Assembly: GCF_014266025.1 (NCBI RefSeq)
Contig: NZ_JACMYC010000001.1
Location: forward strand, 1 to 64,000
Reading direction: 5' to 3'
DNA length: 64,000 bases
DNA from: Nocardioides deserti
GTDB taxonomy: Bacteria > Actinomycetota > Actinomycetes > Propionibacteriales > Nocardioidaceae
Under the pieces are notes generated by a model, which was not told where the DNA came from, ran no database searches, and saw nothing but the letters and a program-made list of their open reading frames with translations. How positions within the stretch are numbered: position 1 is the stretch's first letter; every line of letters starts with the position of its first letter. This document shows positions 43,004-50,932 of the stretch, one piece after another. Made by a program: the position numbers and the translations under genes.

Positions 43004-44219
43004 GCCGGGTCTCCCGACCGAGGCCGGTCGCCCACGACGGTGGGTGGCCGGCCTCGTCGTCTCGGTGCTCGTCATCGGAGCGGCGGTCGTGTGGCTCGTC
43101 CTGCGCGACGACGCGTACGTCGCCACGCCCGACCGCACGGCGGACACGGCGATCGGCCCAGCCGCGCTCGACGAGGCGCTCGACCGGGTCGAGGGGGCCG
43201 TCCGCGCCGGCGACGCCGCAGCGCTCGCGGACACCGAGGTGGGCTACCTCGTGACCAATGCCGAGCGGCTCCGGGTGCGGGACCTCGATCTCCGGTACGT
43301 CGAGCAGACCGGCCGCACCGCCGACGCGGTGCGCGCCACCGTCGACGTGACGTGGCGCTTCGCCGGCTTCGACGCCGAGCCCGCGCGGACGGAGGTCGCG
43401 ATGACCTTCCGGCCCGACGAGGACGGAGCGGCGCTGGCCGCAGTCGGCGGAGGCGACGGACGAAGCCCACTGTGGCTGACCGGGCCGGTCGAGGTGCGGC
43501 GCACCGACCACGTGCTGGTCCTCGGCGCCGAGGGCACGGACCTGAGGCCCGTGGCCGCCCGCGCCGAGGCCGCCGTGCCGGTGGTGCGACGGGTGATCGA
43601 GGCGTGGCGCCCGCGCCTCGTCGTCGAGGTGCCGGAGTCGGCCGCCGGGCTCGGCGACGTGCTCGGAGCGGAGGACGGGCAGTACGACGGCGTCGCCGCG
43701 GTCACCGCCGCACCGGACGGCTCGACGGCTCCCGACGCGCCGCTGCACGTCTTCGTGAACCCCGAGGTGCTCGGGACGCTGCGGTCGCGGGGTGCGCAGG
43801 TCGTGCTCAGCCACGAGGCGACGCACGTCGCGACCCGCGCGCCGGTGAGCACCCAGCCTCTCTGGCTGCTCGAAGGCTTCGCCGACTACGTGGCGCTGCG
43901 GGACGTCGACCTGCCGCTCAGCACGACCGCCGGCCAGGTCATCGAGCAGGTGCGCGCGGACGGGCCGCCGCCCGCCCTGCCCGGGCCGGTCGAGTTCGAA
44001 ACGGGCACCACCCACCTGGGTGCGGCGTACGAAGCGGCGTGGCTGGCGTGCGTCGTGCTGGCGGACCGGGTGGGGGAGCGGGGCGTCGTCGACCTGTACC
44101 GCACCGCCGGGTCCGACGGGCTCGACGCCGCGCTGCAGGAGGTCGCCGGGTGGACCGAGACGGAGCTGACGCAGGCATGGTGGGCTCGCCTGACCGAGCT
44201 GGCCGGCCTGCCAGACTGA
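42945..44219 (+). CDS. Membrane-anchored HExxH (gluzincin-like) protein
   Basis: Up to 424 aa. One N-terminal membrane anchor (WVAGLVVSVLVIGAAVVWLVL) and an extracytoplasmic domain. The metallopeptidase-like motif is LSHEATHVATR, with a downstream Glu in WLLEGFADYVALR, as in gluzincins. The start is uncertain: ATG 42945 overlaps the NlpC gene by 59 bp, whereas GTG 43044 would remove the basic residues (RPRRW) expected before the anchor. Target unknown, but it sits between two other envelope hydrolases. Confidence 0.72.
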   Translation: MSPPRRCTRCRTSARCALAEPGLPTEAGRPRRWVAGLVVSVLVIGAAVVWLVLRDDAYVATPDRTADTAIGPAALDEALDRVEGAVRAGDAAALADTEVGYLVTNAERLRVRDLDLRYVEQTGRTADAVRATVDVTWRFAGFDAEPARTEVAMTFRPDEDGAALAAVGGGDGRSPLWLTGPVEVRRTDHVLVLGAEGTDLRPVAARAEAAVPVVRRVIEAWRPRLVVEVPESAAGLGDVLGAEDGQYDGVAAVTAAPDGSTAPDAPLHVFVNPEVLGTLRSRGAQVVLSHEATHVATRAPVSTQPLWLLEGFADYVALRDVDLPLSTTAGQVIEQVRADGPPPALPGPVEFETGTTHLGAAYEAAWLACVVLADRVGERGVVDLYRTAGSDGLDAALQEVAGWTETELTQAWWARLTELAGLPD

Positions 44220-44223
44220 GCGC

Positions 44224-45459
44224 GTGACGCCGACCGCCCGCCGACTCTCGTGGGTCCTCGTCGGCGTGGGCGGCACCGCCTTCGTCCTGCTGGCCTGGTG
44301 GCTGGTGCCGTGGGACCCCGTCCCAGGTGGTCCGGTCGAACCGGTGCGGGCCGAGGACTACTTCAGCGCCGAGCACATCGCCCGCGCCGAGCAGTACTCC
44401 CAGTGGGCGCGCACCTGGAGCTACTCGTCGCTCGCCGTCTCGATCCTGGTGGCGTGCTACCTCGGGTTCAGCAGGCGCGGCCGAGCCTGGGCCCAGCGGG
44501 CGCCCGGCCCGTGGTGGGTGCAAGTGGTCGTCCTGGTGGCGTTCGTCGAGCTCACTCGGCGCGTCGTGACGCTGCCGTTCGGGATCGCCTTCGAGGAGCA
44601 CCGGCGGGACTACGGGCTGTCCACGCGGTCGTGGGGCGGATACGCCGCCGACGTCGTCCGCAACGAGGTGCTCGGCATCGTCGTCGCGTCGTTGGCGCTG
44701 CTGGTCGTCATCGGGCTGGCCCGACGGCTGCCGCGGGCCTGGCCGGCCGTGGCCGGACTGCTCGTCGCGGCGATGGTGGTGCTCGGCTCGTTCGTCTACC
44801 CGGTCGTCGTGGAGCCGGCGTTCAACTCCTTCGAGCCGCTCGAGGACGGCCCGCTGCGTCAGGGGATCGTGGAGCTGGCTGCGAAGGAGGACGTCGAGAT
44901 CGGCGACGTGCTCGTCGCGGACGCGTCCCGGCGGACGTCGACGTTGAACGCCTACGTCTCCGGCTTCGGCGCGAGCCGGCGAGTCGTCCTCTACGACACG
45001 CTGGTCGAGGACCTGCCGGTCGACCAGGCTCTGTCGGTCGTCGCCCACGAGCTGGCGCACGCGAAGAACGACGATGTGCTGGTCGGTACGACCCTGGGCG
45101 CGGCCGGCTCGGTGGTGGGCGTCGGGCTGCTGGCGCTCTGCCTCGGCTGGGGCGCCCGGCGCGGAGTCGGCTCGGCCGCGGTCGTGCCCCTGGCGCTGGC
45201 TCTGGTCGCCGTGGGCGGCCTGCTCGCCAGCCCGGTGCAGAACGGGATCAGTCGCCAGGTGGAGACCCGAGCTGACGTCGAGGCACTGCGCGCGACCGGT
45301 GATGCGGGTGCGTTTGTCGCGATGCAGGTCCGGCTGTCGGAGCGGTCCCTCAGCGACATGACCCCACCTCGGCTGACGGAGTGGCTGTTCTCAAGTCACC
45401 CGAACACGCCTCGGCGTCTCGCACTGGGACAGAAATGCGTGAGTGGCTCGCAGCCTTGA
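44224..45459 (+). CDS. M48-family membrane metallopeptidase (Ste24/CAAX-protease-like)
   Basis: 411 aa. About six membrane segments with the M48 active site VVAHELAHAKNDD (HExxH) and the third ligand in QVETRADVEAL. Preceded by VADASRRTSTLNAYVSGFGASRRVVLYDTL, typical of Ste24/HtpX-like enzymes. GTG 44224 lies 4 bp after the previous stop. The last six codons form one arm of a terminator hairpin. Confidence 0.9.
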   Translation: MTPTARRLSWVLVGVGGTAFVLLAWWLVPWDPVPGGPVEPVRAEDYFSAEHIARAEQYSQWARTWSYSSLAVSILVACYLGFSRRGRAWAQRAPGPWWVQVVVLVAFVELTRRVVTLPFGIAFEEHRRDYGLSTRSWGGYAADVVRNEVLGIVVASLALLVVIGLARRLPRAWPAVAGLLVAAMVVLGSFVYPVVVEPAFNSFEPLEDGPLRQGIVELAAKEDVEIGDVLVADASRRTSTLNAYVSGFGASRRVVLYDTLVEDLPVDQALSVVAHELAHAKNDDVLVGTTLGAAGSVVGVGLLALCLGWGARRGVGSAAVVPLALALVAVGGLLASPVQNGISRQVETRADVEALRATGDAGAFVAMQVRLSERSLSDMTPPRLTEWLFSSHPNTPRRLALGQKCVSGSQP

Positions 45460-45474
45460 GCTGCGAGCCACTCA
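45440..45474. terminator. Bidirectional hairpin terminator over the M48 stop codon
   Basis: Perfect 15-bp arms TGAGTGGCTCGCAGC (45440-45454) and GCTGCGAGCCACTCA (45460-45474). The 5-nt loop CTTGA contains the M48 TGA stop. It sits 11 bp from the convergent flp stop and can serve both genes. The left arm is coding sequence. Confidence 0.82.
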
Positions 45475-45485
45475 GAGTGCCGCGA

Positions 45486-45698
45486 TCAGCAGGTCGCGGT
45501 GCCGGTCTTGCCTTCGTTTGTGATCGACGTGCAGGTCTCCTCGAAGGCGCCCTTGACCACAGGGCCGAGCGCGAAGACGGCGACGACGATGAGGGCCGCG
45601 ATGCCCGCGATGAGCAGGCCGTACTCGACGGCCGAGGCGCCGCGCTCCTCCATCTTGGCGAGGCGGGCGTTGAGAAGGATGCGGAAGTAGTCGACCAT
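45486..45698 (-). CDS. flp: Flp/type IVb pilin
   Basis: 70 aa. A 20-residue leader (MVDYFRILLNARLAKMEERG) ends in Gly, followed by ASAVEYGLLIAGIAALIVVAVFALG. This gives the prepilin cleavage G|A with Glu+5 and Tyr+6 of Flp pilins. The mature protein has a C-terminal segment with two cysteines that could form a disulfide. Shine-Dalgarno AGGAGAA precedes the ATG. The prepilin peptidase is not in the window. Confidence 0.95.
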   Translation of the reverse strand: MVDYFRILLNARLAKMEERGASAVEYGLLIAGIAALIVVAVFALGPVVKGAFEETCTSITNEGKTGTATC

Positions 45699-45736
45699 GA
45701 CCGGGTTCTCCTAAGAGTGCTGTGACGGGGAGTGGA

Positions 45737-45764
45737 TCTTCGGCGTGAGGCCGAAGAACCTCAC
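45737..45764 (-). promoter_or_regulatory. Two mutually exclusive hairpins in the flp leader
   Basis: Hairpin A pairs 45745-45750 with 45759-45764 (GTGAGG/CCTCAC). Hairpin B pairs 45737-45744 with 45750-45757 (TCTTCGGC/GCCGAAGA, 5-nt loop). They overlap, so only one can form. They lie 39-66 nt upstream of the flp ATG and could act as attenuator, mRNA stabiliser or processing site. Confidence 0.5.
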
Positions 45765-45822
45765 GACAGAAATCCTCGCCGAAACCGCAGGTCAGCGAAT
45801 CCCGATCGCGTGTCGAGCTCGA

Positions 45823-45838
45823 TAGTCCGAACGGACTA
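45823..45838. promoter_or_regulatory. 16-bp perfect palindrome upstream of flp
   Basis: TAGTCCGAACGGACTA, 7-bp arms with a 2-bp centre, about 125 bp upstream of the flp start and 44 bp past the response regulator stop. It is too tight for a terminator loop. A good candidate operator for the LuxR-type regulator encoded next to it. Confidence 0.55.
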
Positions 45839-45881
45839 CCACCGGTCGGCGGCCGTCACGGTCAGACGGGCCAGGACGCCC

Positions 45882-46535
45882 TCAGGAGTCGGCCGGCTTG
45901 ACGCTGGAGAGCAGACCGATCCGCATGGCGGTGACCAGGGCCTGCGCCCGGTTGGCGGCGCCGAGCTTCTGGTAGATCTTCGCGATGTGCGACTTGGCGG
46001 TCGACTCGCTCAGGTAGAGCTTGTCGCCGATCTGCGCCGCGCCGAGACCGTCGGCGAGCAGCAGGAGCACCTCGTGCTCACGGTCGGAGAGCTTGGTCGA
46101 CTCGCCGGACTGGCGGCGCATCATCGCACCGACGAGTCCGGTGGCGATGAAGGAGCGAGGGGAGACGGCCGCGTGCCGGGCGGCCTTGACGACCTCCGTC
46201 GACGGAGCGTCCTTGCCGACGAAGCCGGACGCGCCGGCCTGCATCGCGGCGAAGATCTGCTCGTCGCCGGAGTGCATCGTGAGGATGATCAGGCCGGTGT
46301 CGTTGCTCTTCTTCCGCACGGCCCGGACGACGTCGAGCCCGGTGCCGTCCTGCAGCTGCAGGTCGGTGACGACGACGTCGGGGGAGAGCTCGTCGTACTT
46401 GGCCAGCGCCTCGGCGACCGTGGCCGCCACTCCGACGATGCTCATGTCGGCCTCGAGGTCGAGGACGCCGGAGAGGCCGTCCCGGATCAGCTGGTGGTCG
46501 TCGACGAGGAGCACGCGGATGTGTCGGTCGCTCAT
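45882..46535 (-). CDS. NarL/LuxR-type response regulator of the Tad locus
   Basis: 217 aa. Receiver domain (LLVDDHQLIRDGL, phosphoacceptor in VVVTDLQLQDGTG, Lys in GFVGKDAP), then a GerE/LuxR HTH (LSDREHEVLLLLADGLGAAQIGDKLYLSESTAKSHIAKIYQKLG). The start overlaps the stop of the histidine kinase upstream (ATGA), so the pair is cognate. Likely controls pilus gene expression. Confidence 0.94.
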   Translation of the reverse strand: MSDRHIRVLLVDDHQLIRDGLSGVLDLEADMSIVGVAATVAEALAKYDELSPDVVVTDLQLQDGTGLDVVRAVRKKSNDTGLIILTMHSGDEQIFAAMQAGASGFVGKDAPSTEVVKAARHAAVSPRSFIATGLVGAMMRRQSGESTKLSDREHEVLLLLADGLGAAQIGDKLYLSESTAKSHIAKIYQKLGAANRAQALVTAMRIGLLSSVKPADS

Positions 46536-48106
46536 GCCTTCACTCTCTTCTCATCTAGGGCCTGGTCGCCGGCGGACGAAGGCTCGAGGTCGGTACCCAC
46601 CGCCACCGTGACCATCAGACCACCGCCGGGCGCGGGGTCGATGCTGAGGCGGCCGCCGATGAGCGTCGCGCGCTCCCGCATGATCTCGAGACCGTGGGAG
46701 TCGGACCGGGCCTGCTGCATGCCCCGGCCGTCGTCGGAGACGGTGATGATCGCGCGGGGCGCGTGCACCCGGCAGTGCACGTCGATGACCGAGGCGTGCG
46801 CGTGCTTGATCGCGTTGTTCATCGCCTCCTGGGTGATGCGGAACAGCTCCGCCTCGACCTCCGGGCGCAGGCGCGTGGTGTGCTCCTCGAGCGTGACCTG
46901 GATCGGTACGCCGGACACCTCGCTGAGGTGCCGCGCGATCGAGCTGATGGCAGCCCCCAGGCTCTCGTTCTCGCCCACGCTGGTGCGCAGGGTGAGCACC
47001 GACTGCCGGACCTCGCCGACCACGTGGCTCACGCGGTCGCGGAGCAGGGCGATCCGGTCGGCCTGCTCGGGCGAACCGGGCTGCGCCGCGAGGGCGTCGA
47101 CGAGGTAGCCGAGCGAGGCGATCTCCTGGGCGACGCCGTCGTGCATCTCGCGGGCGAGCCGACGGCGCTCCTCGGCCGTGGCCGCGTCGCGGAACGACGA
47201 GAACAACAGCGCCGTGTCGAGGTGGACGGCGCTCGGCGCCAGCCGGCGCTGCAGCTGCCGGATCCGGCCCGCCAGGTCGAGCCGGCCGGGGTCGAGCCGA
47301 TCCGACAGCACGCCGGCGACGACTGCCGCGTCGTCGAGCGGGATCGCGAAGCACCGGTCGTGCACGACGACCTCGCCGCGCGCCCAGGCCTCGAAGGCGA
47401 CGTCGTCCTGGTTGCACGGAGCGCCGTCCAGGCTCTCCTCGACTAGCGGGGTCAGCGAGTCGCCGCGAGGGACGTAGAGGACCAGGGCAGCGATCGGGAG
47501 CTCGTCGCGGACCGAGCTGACGATGGCGCCGCCCAACGCAGTCGGGTCGAGCCCGGACTTCAGGCCCCCGGAGAGGTCGATCAGCTGGCGCAGCAGGGTC
47601 TGCGCGTAGTGGTACGGCGCCAGCGGGTCGGCGGACCGCTCGATGGCCGAGTGCAGGAAGGTGGCGATCAGGCCGAGGCCGAGACCGGTGACGGTCCAGG
47701 TGAAGACGCCGATCCAGAGCTCCCGATCGAGACCGTCCGACGCCAGGGTGATGACGCCGAAGAGGGCGACCAGCTGGGCCGACATGGCCAGGGCGACGCC
47801 GACCGCGCCGCGGTGGAGGCCGGCGGTGAACGGAGGGACGGCCAGCGCAGCCAGGATGGGCAGGGCGTCGCCGACCGTGACCCCGCAGACCAGCCCGACC
47901 ACCACGGCGTCGAACGTCGTGGCGAAGCCGGTGGACACGCCGGGCCGGAACTCCGCGAGCTGCACGACGGCCCAGACCGCACCGATGGCGATCAGGGCCA
48001 GGACCATGTCCCTGCGGTCGACGATCGCCGCGATCGAGAGGAAGAGCAGCACGAACCCGCGTGCGGCGAGGGTGAGTCGCGCGAACGGCAGGTCCGGGTT
48101 GGTCAT
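46532..48106 (-). CDS. Membrane sensor histidine kinase of the Tad locus
   Basis: 524 aa from ATG 48106. About six N-terminal membrane segments (residues 1-180), then a GAF-like linker (~200-330) and a HisKA_3 domain (RRRLAREMHDGVAQEIASLGYLV, phosphorylated His), followed by an HATPase_c domain (ITQEAMNNAIKHAHA, SDDGRGM, HGLEIMRERATLIGG). A NarL-family kinase. It overlaps tadC upstream and the regulator downstream by ATGA, embedding signalling in the pilus operon. Signal unknown. Confidence 0.94.
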   Translation of the reverse strand: MTNPDLPFARLTLAARGFVLLFLSIAAIVDRRDMVLALIAIGAVWAVVQLAEFRPGVSTGFATTFDAVVVGLVCGVTVGDALPILAALAVPPFTAGLHRGAVGVALAMSAQLVALFGVITLASDGLDRELWIGVFTWTVTGLGLGLIATFLHSAIERSADPLAPYHYAQTLLRQLIDLSGGLKSGLDPTALGGAIVSSVRDELPIAALVLYVPRGDSLTPLVEESLDGAPCNQDDVAFEAWARGEVVVHDRCFAIPLDDAAVVAGVLSDRLDPGRLDLAGRIRQLQRRLAPSAVHLDTALLFSSFRDAATAEERRRLAREMHDGVAQEIASLGYLVDALAAQPGSPEQADRIALLRDRVSHVVGEVRQSVLTLRTSVGENESLGAAISSIARHLSEVSGVPIQVTLEEHTTRLRPEVEAELFRITQEAMNNAIKHAHASVIDVHCRVHAPRAIITVSDDGRGMQQARSDSHGLEIMRERATLIGGRLSIDPAPGGGLMVTVAVGTDLEPSSAGDQALDEKRVKA

Positions 48107-49029
48107 CCCATGTTCTCCATGATGCTGATCACCGCGGGCCCCATGACCGCGATGAACAAGCAAGGCAGGATGCAGAAGATGAGGGGCACGGTGATCTTGA
48201 CAGGTACCTGTTGCGCCTTGTGCTCGGCGCGCTGACGACGTTTGACCCGCATCTCCGCGGATTGCACGCGCAGGACCTGCGAGATGGGGATGCCGAAGGA
48301 GTCGGCCTGCACCATCGCGCCGACGAACGCCTTGAGGTCGGGCACGTTGGTCCGGTCCCCCAGGGCGCGCAGTGCACCCGCCCGGCCCTGCCCGATCTGC
48401 ATCTCGCGCAGCACGCGGGAGAACTCGTCGGCGAGCGGGCCCTCGGTGTTGCGGGCCACCTGCTGGACGGCGGCGTCGAAGCCGAGCCCGGACTCCACGC
48501 TGATCGTCATCAGGTCGATCGCGTCGGCGAGCTCGCGCTGCATCCGCTCGGTGCGCTCGTAGGTCTTCTGGTAGAGGTACAGGTCCGGCACGAAGAACCC
48601 GACCACCAGTCCACCGAGCAGCATGACGATGGCGACGGGCACCGTGACGCCCATCATGAGAGCGAAGGCGCCGGCGACCAGGGTCAGCGAGACCGCGCCG
48701 ATGACCTTGCCGGAGACGACCCGGTCGACGGACCAGTCGCGCGGGTTGCCCGCGAAGTCGAGCTTCTTGCGGATCCGCTCGGCGGAGTCCGCGCCGGACA
48801 ACCGCCGGCCCAGCCGCAGCGCCCGGGCCTGGAGCGGCTCGAGCACCCGCTCCGCGAAGGGCCGGTCCAGCTCGTCGCGCAGCGCCTTCGGAGCGGAGGT
48901 GATCGCCTGGATCGCGGCGAGCGAGCGGGTCACGCCGGAGGTCTGGCCGGCGTCAGGAGTCAGCGCCATGCCGACCAGCAGCAGGGCGACGAGCACGAGC
49001 ACGACGCCGAGGACGAAGAGCAGCGTCAT
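48103..49029 (-). CDS. tadC: TadC-like type II secretion F-domain protein
   Basis: 308 aa inner-membrane platform protein of the Tad pilus. Helical membrane segments flank a T2SSF domain (LADAIDLMTISVESGLGFDAAVQQVARNTEGPLADEFSRVLREMQIGQGRAGALRAL) and it ends with a C-terminal pair of helices. Partners with the TadB-like gene just upstream (1-bp gap). Confidence 0.92.
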   Translation of the reverse strand: MTLLFVLGVVLVLVALLLVGMALTPDAGQTSGVTRSLAAIQAITSAPKALRDELDRPFAERVLEPLQARALRLGRRLSGADSAERIRKKLDFAGNPRDWSVDRVVSGKVIGAVSLTLVAGAFALMMGVTVPVAIVMLLGGLVVGFFVPDLYLYQKTYERTERMQRELADAIDLMTISVESGLGFDAAVQQVARNTEGPLADEFSRVLREMQIGQGRAGALRALGDRTNVPDLKAFVGAMVQADSFGIPISQVLRVQSAEMRVKRRQRAEHKAQQVPVKITVPLIFCILPCLFIAVMGPAVISIMENMG

Positions 49030-49030
49030 C

Positions 49031-50932
49031 TCACACCTCCACCTTGACGAGCTTGCTCATCCAGAACACACCGACGGACAGGATCACCGCGGCACCCACG
49101 AGCATGAGGATGCCGAGCGGCTCGGTGAACATCACGATGACGTAGTCGCGCTGCGAGAAGAACAGGTACAGCATGAACAGCGGCGGTAGGCAGCCGAGCA
49201 CCCACGCCGAGAGCTTCCCCTCGGCGGCGAGGGCGGCGACCTGACGACGGAGGTACTCCCGCTCGCGCATGGTCGCGGCGACGGTGTCGAGCAGCTCAGC
49301 CAGGTTGCCACCGACCTGGCGCTGGATCTTGATCGCCATGACGACCCACTCGAAGTCCTTCGACTCGAAGCGCTCGGCGACCCCCTCCAGCGCGTCCTCG
49401 AGCGGTACGCCGAGGCGGGTCTCGACCAGGACCCGCTTGAACTCGGTGGAGACCGGGTCGGCCCCCTCGCGCACGATCGTGTCGACCGACTGCGCGAGCG
49501 AGAGACCCGCCGCGAGCGACCCGGACATCAGCTGCAGGGTGTCGGGCAGCAACGAGTTGAACGCCTTGCGCCGCCGCGAGGTCCGGATGCCGAGGTAGAC
49601 CCAGGGGCCGAGCCCGCCGAGCGCGAGGAACAGCAGCCCGAGCACGAGGTTGCCGCGGCCGAGCAGCAGGCCGACGAGCCCGGCGACGACGAAGATCGCG
49701 GCGTGGACGAGCAGCCACTCCGACGACTTCAGCTCGCTGCCGGCGCCCTCGAGCCGGTGGGTGATCCGGGCGTCGAGGGACTTGTTGCGCCGCAGCACGC
49801 CCGCGGCCGCGTCCTTCGCCGATGCGAGCGCCTGGTCGGCGTCGACGCGTGGGCCGCCGGGCGAGCCGGGCGTCGTGGCCTCGGTGTAGCGCGACAGCCG
49901 CTCCTCGGCGGTCAGCGGCTTGGGGCCGCGCGGCACGAGCAGCACGACGAGCGCGACCAGGCCGAGGCCGAGCGTGCCGACGCCGGCGTACATCACCCAG
50001 GACGAGGGCACCCAGCCGTCCTGCTCCACGACCGGGGGCGTGGACGCCGGCGCGGCGGTCGCGGCCTGCACGGTGGTGAACGCTTCCGCGACCACCGGCT
50101 CGACGCCGCTGCCCCCCTGGGTGCCCAGCGTGACCTCGACGGTCGCCTCGGACGCGGTGACGCCGGACGGGACCGGGGCGGTGACGAGCACCTGCCGCGC
50201 GAGGGCATCGGCCTCCTGCGAGAAGGCCTCCTCGAGCGCGGTCCGGCTCGACTCGACCAGCCGGCCGCTGCCGGCCGTGGCGAGGTCCTGGAGCGCGGCG
50301 AGCGCGGCCTCGCCCTGGTCGAGCGCGACGACGTCGAGGATGACGCCGGAGTCCTCGACGGCGGCGGTGACGTCCTCGAACGGGGTGTCGGAGGTGTCCG
50401 CGCCGTCCGAGAGCACCAGCAGCGAGCGCTGGCCGTCCTCGCCGGCCAGGTCGACCGCGGCGAGCACGCCGTCGTGGAGCAACGTCTGCCGGCTCAGGGT
50501 CAGCGACCGGACCACCTCGCGGGCCGCGTCGCGGTCGGTGGTGGGGGCGAGCACCTCGTCGACGGTGCCGGCGAAGCTGACGATGCCGATCTCGACGTCC
50601 GTCGGCGCGGTGCGGATGAACGTCAGGGCGGCCGCCTTGGCCGACCCGAAGCGGTCGCCGCGCATCGAGTTGCTGGTGTCGATCGCCAGCACAGCAGTAC
50701 GCCGTACGGCTGCGGCCGCCTCGGCGGGTGCGGCGGTCGCGGTGGTCTCGACGCCGTCGACGGTGACCGTGACCGCGTCGAGGTCGACCTCGGCGCCCTC
50801 CGGCACCGCGACGAGCACCTGCAGGCCGTCGGCGGTCGGCTCGACGTGCGTGATCGACCCGTCGGCGCCGAAGGCGGCCGAGGGGACCAGGACCGCGAGC
50901 ACCGCGACCAGGGAGAGAACCAGGCGTCGCAT
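49031..50932 (-). CDS. tadB: VWA domain fused to TadB-like T2SSF protein
   Basis: 633 aa. A signal peptide (MRRLVLSLVAVLAVLVPSAAFGADG) is followed by a beta-rich stretch and a von Willebrand A domain (~80-270) with the MIDAS motif AIDTSNSMRG and LLVLSDGADTSDTP. A membrane helix (~310-335) leads to a TadB-type T2SSF region (LLPDTLQLMSGSLAAGLSLAQSVDTIVREGADPVSTEFKRVL ... IKIQRQVGGNLAELLDTVAATMRERE) with flanking membrane segments. Usual TadB is about 300 aa and has no VWA, so this is a real fusion. The VWA part should face outside and could bind pilin, adhesin or matrix. Confidence 0.9.
   Translation of the reverse strand: MRRLVLSLVAVLAVLVPSAAFGADGSITHVEPTADGLQVLVAVPEGAEVDLDAVTVTVDGVETTATAAPAEAAAAVRRTAVLAIDTSNSMRGDRFGSAKAAALTFIRTAPTDVEIGIVSFAGTVDEVLAPTTDRDAAREVVRSLTLSRQTLLHDGVLAAVDLAGEDGQRSLLVLSDGADTSDTPFEDVTAAVEDSGVILDVVALDQGEAALAALQDLATAGSGRLVESSRTALEEAFSQEADALARQVLVTAPVPSGVTASEATVEVTLGTQGGSGVEPVVAEAFTTVQAATAAPASTPPVVEQDGWVPSSWVMYAGVGTLGLGLVALVVLLVPRGPKPLTAEERLSRYTEATTPGSPGGPRVDADQALASAKDAAAGVLRRNKSLDARITHRLEGAGSELKSSEWLLVHAAIFVVAGLVGLLLGRGNLVLGLLFLALGGLGPWVYLGIRTSRRRKAFNSLLPDTLQLMSGSLAAGLSLAQSVDTIVREGADPVSTEFKRVLVETRLGVPLEDALEGVAERFESKDFEWVVMAIKIQRQVGGNLAELLDTVAATMREREYLRRQVAALAAEGKLSAWVLGCLPPLFMLYLFFSQRDYVIVMFTEPLGILMLVGAAVILSVGVFWMSKLVKVEV

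Noticed and set aside
45882..48106. Horizontal transfer of the two-component genes
   Set aside because: GC content, codon choice and ATGA coupling look the same as in neighbouring tad genes, and no mobile-element or repeat borders are visible.
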